NCBI RefSeq assembly: GCF_934632265.1
Contig: NZ_CAKTYH010000100.1
Span: 1 to 7,281 of the forward strand
DNA length: 7,281 nucleotides
Direction: 5' to 3'
Source: an uncultured Senegalimassilia sp.
GTDB lineage: Bacteria > Actinomycetota > Coriobacteriia > Coriobacteriales > Eggerthellaceae
A program made the position numbers and the translations under genes. The notes beneath the pieces were generated by a model, which saw only the letters and a list, made by a program, of their open reading frames with translations, did not search any database and had not been told where the DNA came from. This document shows positions 1 to 6,697 of the stretch, piece by piece. Within the stretch, counting starts at the first letter, position 1. The number at the start of each line of letters is the position of its first letter.

Positions 1-218
1 TTCCCGATGCGCCCGTCTCGTTCGTGGAACCGCCGCGCATCGAGGGCGTCGACGTGCCCGTGCCCGAGGACCTGCCGGCCTTCGAGCAACGTCTTTCGGA
101 AGCGTTGCGGGAGCAGCTTCAAGCGGCGGCGGCGCAGCCCCTTGAGGGAACCGGCTTCGATGCCACCGCCGTGTCATGGGATTCGCTGGCCGCTCGCATG
201 GCCGCGCTGCTCGGCTAG
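1..218 (+). CDS. C-terminal end of an unidentified protein (5' partial)
   Basis: An open frame enters from the left edge (first full codon at base 3) and ends at TAG 216-218, giving 71 visible residues. Third positions are almost all G or C, as in the surrounding real genes, so I read it as coding rather than chance. The tail is an alanine/leucine-rich amphipathic stretch ending in VSWDSLAARMAALLG. Such a W-D-x-hydrophobic-A-x-R ending is common at the C-terminus of family 4 glycosyltransferases, but 71 residues without a catalytic motif cannot establish this. A GTG at 24 lies inside the frame, but the frame is open upstream of it, so the true start is probably outside the window. No convincing terminator follows. 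It is separated from the pyr operon by about 590 bases and shows no evident functional link to it. Confidence 0.6.
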   Translation, partial: PDAPVSFVEPPRIEGVDVPVPEDLPAFEQRLSEALREQLQAAAAQPLEGTGFDATAVSWDSLAARMAALLG

Positions 219-280
219 CGCCAACCTGAACAGGGGACGGAGGTGCGTTCACGTCGCGTTGCCGAAGGCGCGGGGGTCGA

Positions 281-397
281 TTACGTGAACACAACAGTCG
301 TCCCTTGTTCTGGCTTGCGCTTGTCGAGGCCCCTCTCGATCGCGGTTTGGTCGGCCTTGTCCAGCCTGCGGTAGGGCTTCGGCGCGTTTTTCCTCAT
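281..397 (-). pseudogene. Probable remnant of an IS30-type transposase N-terminus
   Basis: A 38-codon minus-strand frame starts at ATG 397-395 and stops at 281. It has a good upstream ribosome site (AAAGGAAAG, about 402-410 on the plus strand). The peptide begins MRKNAPKPYRRLDKADQTAI and continues with ERGLDKRK. The pattern Y-R-R-L-x-K-x-D-x-x-A-I-E-R-G-L resembles the first helix of the helix-turn-helix head of IS30-family transposases (as I know the family; no search was run). The usual continuation, a recognition helix of the type S-x-x-x-I-A-x-x-L-G, is absent. Instead the frame reads PEQGTTVVFT and stops. I infer an insertion-sequence relic that kept its start region and lost nearly everything else. 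It could alternatively be an unrelated small basic protein, or chance. An in-frame opening extends upstream to 634 but lacks coding character. Confidence 0.4.
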
Positions 398-433
398 GAT
401 CTTTCCTTTCTCTCGGGAGGGCCTCCGGAAAGG

Positions 434-508
434 GATTCTCGAACTCATCCGGACGCGTACGGTTGAGTTCGAGAGCAAAAGCGAAGCGTCCGGATGAACT
501 TGCGAATC
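434..508. repeat. Composite inverted repeats with two mutually exclusive hairpins
   Basis: Bases 434-456 and 486-508 are inverted copies matching at 19 of 23 positions, with an uninterrupted 12-base core (TCATCCGGACGC, 445-456, against 486-497). Overlapping this, TCTCGAACTCA (437-447) is a perfect inverted match to 464-474. The left segment can therefore pair with either of two partners but not both. The block lies upstream of the transposase-like remnant and just before the pyr promoter. It may be terminal-repeat debris of the same element, a small non-autonomous repeat, or a structured leader. I cannot tell which from one copy. Confidence 0.55.
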
Positions 509-518
509 ACCGCTGCAT

Positions 519-545
519 AAAAACCGACCGCTCGGGGTGTTTTTT
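519..545. terminator. Weak bidirectional terminator-like hairpin
   Basis: CCGA (524-527) and TCGG (532-535) form a 4-bp stem around loop CCGC. On the minus strand it is followed directly by five T. On the plus strand six T follow after four bases. The stem is short, so termination would be weak. Placed directly before the pyr promoter, it could help insulate the operon from upstream transcription. Confidence 0.25.
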
Positions 546-557
546 CGATATTCGGGG

Positions 558-586
558 TTGTCAAACCGCGCCGGTCCGCATAAACT
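558..586 (+). promoter_or_regulatory. Promoter of the pyrRBC operon
   Basis: TTGTCA (558-563) and TAAACT (581-586) are separated by exactly 17 bases and match the sigma70 -35 and -10 consensus at 5 of 6 and 4 of 6 positions. Transcription would begin near 592-593, placing the PyrR-binding loop at the very 5' end of the message, as is usual for PyrR leaders. Confidence 0.65.
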
Positions 587-596
587 GCCAACAGTT

Positions 597-621
597 CCTT
601 TAAATGCGGTACAGAGAGACC

Positions 622-628
<7 letters not shown>
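597..628 (+). promoter_or_regulatory. PyrR-binding RNA loop (anti-antiterminator) of the pyr operon
   Basis: The RNA can fold with an outer stem CCTT (597-600)/AAGG (625-628), a purine-rich internal bulge and an upper stem CGGT (607-610)/ACCG (619-622), capped by ACAGAGAG. The string CGGTACAGAGAGACCG fits the known PyrR-binding consensus ARUCCNGNGAGGYU well. It has A in place of the first C of the CC pair and A in place of the first G after GAG; U·G thereby becomes U-A, so the stem is kept. A second copy with the same changes precedes carA, which strongly supports function. PyrR with UMP or UTP should bind here and favour the downstream terminator. Confidence 0.85.
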
Positions 629-1392
<764 letters not shown>

Positions 1393-1395
1393 GGA

Positions 1396-2340
1396 ATGGC
1401 TTTCAACCACAAGCATCTTATCGACATCACGGAGTATTCCGCCGATGACATCATGGCCATCCTGGAAACGGCCGTGAAGTTCAAGGAGGTCAACGAGCGC
1501 CGCATCAAGCAGGTGCCCACGCTCAAGGGCTTCACCGTCGTGAACATGTTCAACGAGCCGTCCACCCGTACGCGCTCGAGCTTCGAGATGGCCGAGAAGC
1601 GCCTGTCCGCCGCAAGCCTGAACTTCGGCGGCAGCTCCACCTCCTCGGTCAAGGGCGAGAGCCTGGTGGACACGGTGGAGACGCTGTGCTCCTACAAGAT
1701 CGACATGATCGTCGTGCGCGACAAGCACGCCGGCGTGCCGCGTAAGATCGCCGACGTGTCCGGCGTCCATGTCATCGACGCGGGCGACGGCAAGCACCAG
1801 CATCCCACGCAGGCGCTGCTCGACCTGTACACCATCTGGCAGACCAAGGGTCGCCTCGACGGCCTGAAGGTCGGCGTCGTCGGCGACATCGGGCACTCCC
1901 GCGTGTGCGGCAGCCTCATCCCGGCCCTGAAGATCATGGGCTGCGAGGTCACCGCCATCGCCCCGCCCACGCTGCTGCCCGCACGCCCCGAGGTCCTCGG
2001 CGTCGACCACATCTCGCATAACATCGACGAGGTGCTCCCCGAGCTCGACGTCGTGTACATGCTGCGTATCCAGCGCGAGCGCCTCGAAGGCGCGCCGTAC
2101 CCCAGCCTGCGCGAGTACAACATGCTCTACGGCCTCACCGAGAAGCGCAACAAGCTCATGCGCCCCGACTGCATCGTGTGCCACCCCGGCCCGATCAACC
2201 GCGGCGTCGAGCTGGATTCCTTTATGGCCGACCACCCGGAGCGCTCGGTCATCCTTGACCAGGTCTATGCCGGCATCCTGACCCGCATGGCCGCCCTGTA
2301 CCTGCTGCTTGGAGGGAGCGAAGATGGCATTACTGCTTAA
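1396..2340 (+). CDS. pyrB: Aspartate carbamoyltransferase, catalytic chain
   Basis: It catalyses carbamoyl phosphate + L-aspartate to N-carbamoyl-L-aspartate, the committed step of pyrimidine synthesis, in the cytoplasm, normally as a catalytic trimer. Its 314 residues are typical. The carbamoyl-phosphate domain shows FNEPSTRTRSSFEMA (52-66), the SVKGES lysine loop (84-89) and HPTQALLDL (136-144). The aspartate domain shows GDIGHSRV (163-170), MLRIQRER (222-229) and CHPGPINRG (262-270). These motifs, aspartate-type rather than ornithine-type, and the operon context separate it from ArgF. The start ATG has GGAGGTGA (1381-1388) seven bases upstream, inside the end of pyrR. The 3' end overlaps the pyrC start by 17 bases. 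No pyrI regulatory-chain gene is adjacent, so control is probably by PyrR at RNA level rather than allosteric through PyrI. Confidence 0.97.
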   Translation: MAFNHKHLIDITEYSADDIMAILETAVKFKEVNERRIKQVPTLKGFTVVNMFNEPSTRTRSSFEMAEKRLSAASLNFGGSSTSSVKGESLVDTVETLCSYKIDMIVVRDKHAGVPRKIADVSGVHVIDAGDGKHQHPTQALLDLYTIWQTKGRLDGLKVGVVGDIGHSRVCGSLIPALKIMGCEVTAIAPPTLLPARPEVLGVDHISHNIDEVLPELDVVYMLRIQRERLEGAPYPSLREYNMLYGLTEKRNKLMRPDCIVCHPGPINRGVELDSFMADHPERSVILDQVYAGILTRMAALYLLLGGSEDGITA

Positions 2341-3616
2341 GAACGCGCACGTGATCGACCCGCAGGTCGGTCTGAACGAAACCGCCGACATCCTCATCCG
2401 CGACGGCAAGATCGCCGAGATCGGCCAGGGCCTTACCCTGGAGAAGGGCGTCGAGCGCGACCTGGCCGGCAAGATCGTCGTCCCGGGCCTGGTCGACATG
2501 CACGTGCACCTGCGCGAGCCCGGCTTCGAGCAGAAAGAAGACATCGCCAGCGGCACCCGCGCCGCGGCCCATGGCGGCTTCACGGCGGTTTGCGCCATGC
2601 CCAACACCAACCCGGTCGTCGACAACGCCGTCGCCGTCGAGTATGTGAAGTCTATCGCCGCCCAGGCCGGCAAGTGCCGCGTGCACGTGTCGGGCTCCTG
2701 CTCTCAGGGCCTGAAGGGCGAGACGCTCTCCGAGATGGGCGACATGGTCGCGCACGGCGCCGTGGCGTTCACCGATGATGGCCGTGGCATCCAGGCTGCC
2801 GGCATGATGCGCCGCGTCATGGATTACGCCAGCCAGTTCGGCCGCGTGGTCATGAGCCACTGCCAGGACGAGGACCTGGTCGGCGATGGTCAGGTTAACG
2901 AGGGCGTCGCCTCCACGCGCCTGGGCCTTCTGGGCTGGCCGGCCGAAGGCGAGGAGCTGCAGATTGCCCGCGATATCGCCCTGTGCCGCCTGACCGGCTG
3001 CAAGCTGCACATCCAGCACATCTCCACCGCTCGCGGCCTTGACATGGTGCGCGCCGCGAAGGCCGAGGGCCTGCCGGTCACCTGCGAGGTCACCCCGCAT
3101 CACCTGTTCCTCGCCGAGGACAACATCGGCGACGATTACTCCACGGCCCTCAAGGTCAACCCGCCGCTGCGCACGGCCGCCGATGCAGAGGCCCTTATCG
3201 CCGGCGTGATCGACGGCACCGTCGATGCCATCGTCACCGACCATGCCCCGCACACCGCATGGGAGAAGGACCGAGAGTTCGAGCTGGCGCCGTTCGGCAT
3301 GATCGGCCTGGAGACCAGCCTGGGCCTGGTCATCACCAACCTGGTGGCCACCGGCAAGATCACCTGGGAGCGCATGACCGAGCTCATGGGCGCCAATCAG
3401 CGCGCTATCCTTGGCGTGGAGCGCGTGGCCCTCGAGGCCGGCAGCACCGCCGACCTGACGGTCATCGACCCCGAGGCCGCTTGGACCGTCGACGCCGCGG
3501 ACTTCTGCAGCAAGGCGAAGAACTCCGGCTTCATCGGGGCTCAGCTCACCGGCCGCGCAACCGACGTGTACGTCGGCGGCTACGCAACCATGGAAGACGG
3601 CAAGATCGTCGAGTAA
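2324..3616 (+). CDS. pyrC: Dihydroorotase, class I
   Basis: This zinc amidohydrolase reversibly cyclises N-carbamoyl-L-aspartate to dihydroorotate. At 430 residues it has the length of the bacterial class I (PyrC/PyrX-like, Bacillus-type) enzymes. Metal and catalytic residues are all visible: HVHLREPG (60-67) gives His60, His62 and substrate-binding Arg64; Asp151 in AFTDDG; His179 in MSHC; His232 in QHIS; Asp306 and His308 in TDHAPH. CAMPNTNPVVD (90-100) and LKVNPPLR (276-283) are typical substrate-loop regions. An Asp at 151 rather than a carboxylated Lys is a known feature of this class. ATG 2324 is preferred over TTG 2309 because GGAGGG (2311-2316) lies seven bases upstream. The gene starts 17 bases before the pyrB stop, favouring translational coupling. 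A strong terminator follows 26 bases after the stop. Confidence 0.97.
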   Translation: MALLLKNAHVIDPQVGLNETADILIRDGKIAEIGQGLTLEKGVERDLAGKIVVPGLVDMHVHLREPGFEQKEDIASGTRAAAHGGFTAVCAMPNTNPVVDNAVAVEYVKSIAAQAGKCRVHVSGSCSQGLKGETLSEMGDMVAHGAVAFTDDGRGIQAAGMMRRVMDYASQFGRVVMSHCQDEDLVGDGQVNEGVASTRLGLLGWPAEGEELQIARDIALCRLTGCKLHIQHISTARGLDMVRAAKAEGLPVTCEVTPHHLFLAEDNIGDDYSTALKVNPPLRTAADAEALIAGVIDGTVDAIVTDHAPHTAWEKDREFELAPFGMIGLETSLGLVITNLVATGKITWERMTELMGANQRAILGVERVALEAGSTADLTVIDPEAAWTVDAADFCSKAKNSGFIGAQLTGRATDVYVGGYATMEDGKIVE

Positions 3617-3642
3617 CGCCAAGCTCTACCAATGCAAAACAG

Positions 3643-3680
3643 AAGGGATGCCCCGGACAGAATCCGGGGCATCCCTTTTT
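3643..3680 (+). terminator. Intrinsic terminator after pyrC, probably shared with the opposite MFS operon
   Basis: GGGATGCCCCGGA (3645-3657) and TCCGGGGCATCCC (3663-3675) form a perfect 13-bp stem around the loop CAGAA, followed by five T. Two A:T pairs at the base (AA 3643-3644) extend it. Read on the minus strand, the stem is followed by TTCTGTTTT, a fair T-rich tract, so it may also stop transcripts arriving from the convergent MFS genes. No other terminator is visible for them in 3681-3851. Confidence 0.93.
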
Positions 3681-3851
3681 GCGTTTGCGGCGGTTGATAT
3701 CCTTTCAGGCTGGTCCGTTTGCCGTGCCGAACAACCCCGCCCGCGGTCGGCGTCGATACATGACTGCGGGAGGGGTCGACCTCGATGCAGTTCTGGCTAT
3801 AGCACGGTCGTGCATCCAGTCGCGCCACGGCTTCGCTGTGGGAAAATCGCG

Positions 3852-5039
3852 CTACTTGCGCAGCGCCTTCGTCGCGAAACCGGGGATCATGAACACCATG
3901 GAGATGGCGAAACCGACCATCAGGACGGTGCTCAGCGGCAAGCTGTTGGCGATGGTGCTCATGGCGATGCTCACCACGGTGGACCCCACATAACCGGTGA
4001 AGTTGATAAGCGATACCACGCTTGCGCTGTCTGCGGGGTCGCTATAGCTGATGAGCATGTGCATGCTGGCGGAAAGCAGGATGCCGGTGGAAACGCTGAA
4101 CACGCCGTCGGCGATCAGGAACGGCACCGTCATGCCCTTCGTCAACGTAATCCACAAGATCGCGTAGCTGACGCACAGCAGCGCCGTGCCGCCGTACACG
4201 GCGAATCGCGTGGTGGTGCGAGCCGACATGGGGCCGCCCAGGGCGCTCGGGGCCATGGCCAGCGCGAACATAAGCGCGGGGATGAGCGGGTCGGTAGATT
4301 GGAAGTACGACACGGCGGCAGGCGTGGACAGCGATTGGAAGAACACGCCCGTGCCCCATGCGGCGATATAGCACTCGGCGGCAAGGGGGAACACCGGGCG
4401 AAGGTTTTTCGGGATGTGCACGAGCGGTTTGATGGCCTTGCGGATGGTGATCCGCTGCGTGACCGTTTCCTGCGCAAGGGGAAGCAGGATGGCGTTGAGC
4501 ATCATGAGCGCGATGAGCACGGCGAACATGGGGATGTAGTTGCGGGAGAACGTGGCGTAGATGCCGATGCCCAAAGACCCGATCATCATGCCGATCAAGC
4601 ATCCGGTGCTGGCGATGGTGGTGCCGAAGGTGCGATAGCGTTGCGAGGTGCAATCAAGCATGAACGCCGAGGTGGCGCTCATGGTAAGCCCGCATGACAC
4701 GCCCTGCACCATGCGGGCGATCTGCAAGGCGGCTCCGTTGGGCAGCCAGATATAAAGCGCACAAGCCAGCGAGCCGAACAGCAGCGCGGCTGCCACGAGC
4801 GGCCTGCGTCCCAGCGCATCAGACAGCGATCCGCCTATGAACAAGGTGGTCAGCACGCCGGTGAGGTAGGAAACCATGGTCAACGAGATGTCGGCGTCGG
4901 TGAGCCCCAGGGCTATCTTGTATTCGGCGTACAGCGGAACGGGTACCGCCACTGCGGCGAAGGTCAGCAGCATGGCGCACGCCGCGATGATGGCGCTCCT
5001 CAGGTCTTTCGCGTTGGATTCGTTGCAGATTTCGGGCAT
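3852..5039 (-). CDS. MFS transporter (downstream member of a tandem pair)
   Basis: This 395-residue integral membrane protein has about 12 hydrophobic segments, the normal size of a drug/metabolite-type MFS permease. TM1 is near 14-37, TM2 near 51-70, TM11 and TM12 near 340-360 and 368-388. The cytoplasmic motif A, GSLSDALGRRP (70-80), sits between TM2 and TM3. VQGVSCGLTMSATSAF (111-126) fills TM4, and a basic central loop (about 196-215, rich in K/R/P) separates the two halves. Proton-driven efflux or uptake is inferred from the family; the substrate cannot be read from sequence. Start ATG (5039-5037) is preceded by GAGGAGGGG at short spacing. The upstream neighbour on this strand is a close paralogue 94 bases away, so the two likely form one transcript. 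It runs toward pyrC, against the direction of the pyr genes, and no PyrR loop precedes it. Confidence 0.9.
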   Translation of the reverse strand: MPEICNESNAKDLRSAIIAACAMLLTFAAVAVPVPLYAEYKIALGLTDADISLTMVSYLTGVLTTLFIGGSLSDALGRRPLVAAALLFGSLACALYIWLPNGAALQIARMVQGVSCGLTMSATSAFMLDCTSQRYRTFGTTIASTGCLIGMMIGSLGIGIYATFSRNYIPMFAVLIALMMLNAILLPLAQETVTQRITIRKAIKPLVHIPKNLRPVFPLAAECYIAAWGTGVFFQSLSTPAAVSYFQSTDPLIPALMFALAMAPSALGGPMSARTTTRFAVYGGTALLCVSYAILWITLTKGMTVPFLIADGVFSVSTGILLSASMHMLISYSDPADSASVVSLINFTGYVGSTVVSIAMSTIANSLPLSTVLMVGFAISMVFMIPGFATKALRK

Positions 5040-5133
5040 GTCCCCTCCTCGTCATTGCAAGCCCATGGTTTTGTATCGGGGTTGCGTCGATTCATGTACG
5101 GCGGGTCCCGATGGAAAGGGCTTTTGGCGGCTG

Positions 5134-6330
5134 TTATTTCTGGTGTTTGGCCATTGTCACGCATCCCGGCACGATCGAGATGGCGCTCAGAACCGCGATG
5201 AAGGCGTACACCGTTGCCAGGTCGAATGTGGCGGTGAGCCCTGTTTGGATGGTGGATACCACGGTCGACCCCACATAGCCGGTCAGATTCGCCAATGTCA
5301 CCACGCTGGCGTTCTCCTGCGGCGTTGCTGCGCTGATAAGCATATGCAAGCTTGAGGACAATATCATGCCCGTGGTGACCGCGAAGACCACCTCAAGCAC
5401 CAAATAAGGGATCAGCAGGCCCAAAACCATGCAGACCCCTAGCGCCACGATGGAGGCGAACATGATGATGTAGCCCACGATCATCGAGGAGCGCGTGCCC
5501 ATGCGCGCCGATACCGGGCCTCCTAGCGCACTTGGCGCCATGGCCAAGGCCAGTACCAGGGAGGGGATGAGCGGGTCGGTCGCCCCGAAGTAGTCGACCG
5601 AGGCTGGCGTGGAAAGCGATTGGAAGAAGAAGCCGACCGACCAGGTGGAGATATAGCCGCCGGCCACGATGGGGAGCAGTTTGCGAAGATGCGCCGGTAC
5701 GTGCGTCATAGGTTTAACGGCCTTTTTCCAGGTGATGCGGTTGTGCACGGTTTCCGGTGTGAAGGGGAGGGCGAGCATGGTTGCAAGCATGATGACGGCC
5801 AGAACGACGAACACCTGCCAGTAAGCGGTGGAGACGGTGGCGAAAATGCCGATGCCCAGCGACCCGACGGTAAGGCCGATCAGGTACCCGGTGCTTGCGA
5901 TGGTCATGCCGAACGTGCGATGGCGCTCCGAGGCGCAGTCGATCACGAATGCCGAGGTGGCGCTCATGGACAGCGCGCAGGAAACCCCTTGCACGAAACG
6001 GGCGAACTGCAGCATGGGGCCGCTTGAGAGGCCGATGAACAGCAGGCATCCCGCAACGCCGCAGGCAAGGGCGGCGCCGACCGTGGGCCTGCGGCCGGAT
6101 GCGTCCGATAGCGATCCGGCGAAGAACAGCACGGACAGCACGCCGAACAGGTACATGACGATGGTCATGGATACATCGGATGCGGAAAGCCCCAGCTGCT
6201 GCTGCCAGGTAGCGTAGAGCGGGATAGGCGCGGAAGCGGCCGCGAACACCGTGATTAACGCCACTGTTCCCACGATGGCGCCGCGCATCGCACCCGGAGG
6301 TAGGCTTGTCGCCCGTTCGTCGATTCCCAT
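5134..6330 (-). CDS. MFS transporter (upstream member of a tandem pair)
   Basis: This 398-residue, roughly 12-TM major facilitator permease carries motif A, GSLSDASGRRP (72-82), VQGVSCALSMSATSAF (113-128) in TM4, and FFQSLSTPASVDYF (235-248) with TDPLIP and ALAMAPSALGGP (261-272) in the second half. It aligns almost without gaps to its neighbour. Over the TM4-TM5 stretch (112-167 here, 110-165 there) I count 41 identical residues of 56, and overall identity by eye is around half. A gene duplication is therefore clear, and old enough for substrate divergence. Start ATG (6330-6328) has GGAAGGGG about five bases upstream. It is divergent from carA, with 363 bases between the two start codons. 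Substrate unknown; nearness to pyrimidine genes alone is weak evidence for a nucleobase or nucleoside role. Confidence 0.9.
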   Translation of the reverse strand: MGIDERATSLPPGAMRGAIVGTVALITVFAAASAPIPLYATWQQQLGLSASDVSMTIVMYLFGVLSVLFFAGSLSDASGRRPTVGAALACGVAGCLLFIGLSSGPMLQFARFVQGVSCALSMSATSAFVIDCASERHRTFGMTIASTGYLIGLTVGSLGIGIFATVSTAYWQVFVVLAVIMLATMLALPFTPETVHNRITWKKAVKPMTHVPAHLRKLLPIVAGGYISTWSVGFFFQSLSTPASVDYFGATDPLIPSLVLALAMAPSALGGPVSARMGTRSSMIVGYIIMFASIVALGVCMVLGLLIPYLVLEVVFAVTTGMILSSSLHMLISAATPQENASVVTLANLTGYVGSTVVSTIQTGLTATFDLATVYAFIAVLSAISIVPGCVTMAKHQK

Positions 6331-6542
6331 CGGTTCCCCTTCCCGATAGCGGCCTCGCTGTCCTGTTAACGAACATCCTACTACGTATACGAGGTTTCCC
6401 TCAACGGGAAAAGGGGCTCAAATCCGCTTCCCATCAGGGGTTTAAGTGCGCCTGCACAAAAATCGGAAGCAAATCAAGTGCATATTACGTTAACAGTTGG
6501 TTATAAAACTGCATAACAGGGAATAAAACCAATATATAGCTG

Positions 6543-6548
6543 TATACT
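6543..6548 (+). promoter_or_regulatory. Probable -10 box of the carA promoter
   Basis: TATACT matches TATAAT at 5 of 6 positions and ends 9 bases before the PyrR-loop stem (6558). In the pyrR leader the -10 ends 10 bases before the equivalent CCTT, so the geometry is conserved. The -35 region is poor at 16-18 bp spacing. An AT-rich tract lies upstream (6501-6540), with other possible -10 boxes such as TATATA (6533-6538). Confidence 0.45.
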
Positions 6549-6556
6549 CCTCCAAG

Positions 6557-6590
6557 TCCTTTAAGGGCGGTACCGAGAGACCGAAAAGGA
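6557..6590 (+). promoter_or_regulatory. PyrR-binding RNA loop upstream of carA
   Basis: The outer stem TCCTTT (6557-6562)/AAAGGA (6585-6590) is six perfect pairs, two more than in the pyrR leader. The upper stem CGGT (6568-6571)/ACCG (6580-6583) is capped by ACCGAGAG. The core CGGTACCGAGAGACCG differs from the pyrR copy (607-622) at one base only. The 3' arm, AAAGGA, is itself SD-like and would be hidden when the loop forms. This places carA in the PyrR regulon. Unlike the first copy, no intrinsic terminator follows. Confidence 0.85.
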
Positions 6591-6592
6591 AT

Positions 6593-6697
6593 ATGGCAGG
6601 CGACAACCGGCTTCGACGACCAGGTGTTCGGCTCTCCGCTTGCAGGAGGCGGCGCCGCGGCGGTGGCGCTTGTCATCATGAAAGGAGTTGCATGTGA
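6593..6697 (+). other. Candidate arginine-rich leader ORF overlapping the carA start
   Basis: ATG 6593 opens a 34-codon frame whose TGA (6695-6697) overlaps the carA GTG (6694-6696). Ten of the 34 residues are Arg, including five consecutive Arg codons, AGG AGG CGG CGC CGC. The arrangement would allow translational coupling to carA. Against it: the SD-like AAAGGA ends only two bases before the ATG, which is too close for good initiation, and high-GC sequence read in a random frame is often Arg-rich. I list it as a candidate only. Confidence 0.28.

Noticed and set aside
2330..3622. 430-codon minus-strand frame mirroring pyrC
   Set aside because: Codon-bias shadow in register with pyrC. Repetitive A/G/D/H composition without motifs.
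3802..3813. Palindrome GCACGGTCGTGC in the gap after the MFS operon
   Set aside because: Only two central bases, no T run, single copy, downstream of both converging genes. No supportable role.
3824..3843. Small hairpin near the 3' end of the MFS operon (CCAC ... GTGG)
   Set aside because: On the minus strand the following bases are not T-rich, so it does not qualify as a terminator.
3648..4697. 349-codon plus-strand frame opposite the first MFS gene
   Set aside because: Starts inside the pyrC terminator, is H/G/R-rich without motifs, and is antisense to a clear 12-TM protein.
6650..6672. GCGCC/GGCGC hairpin in the carA leader as a terminator
   Set aside because: The 5-bp stem is followed by TTGTC rather than a T run, and no antiterminator partner for the PyrR loop 3' arm is present.
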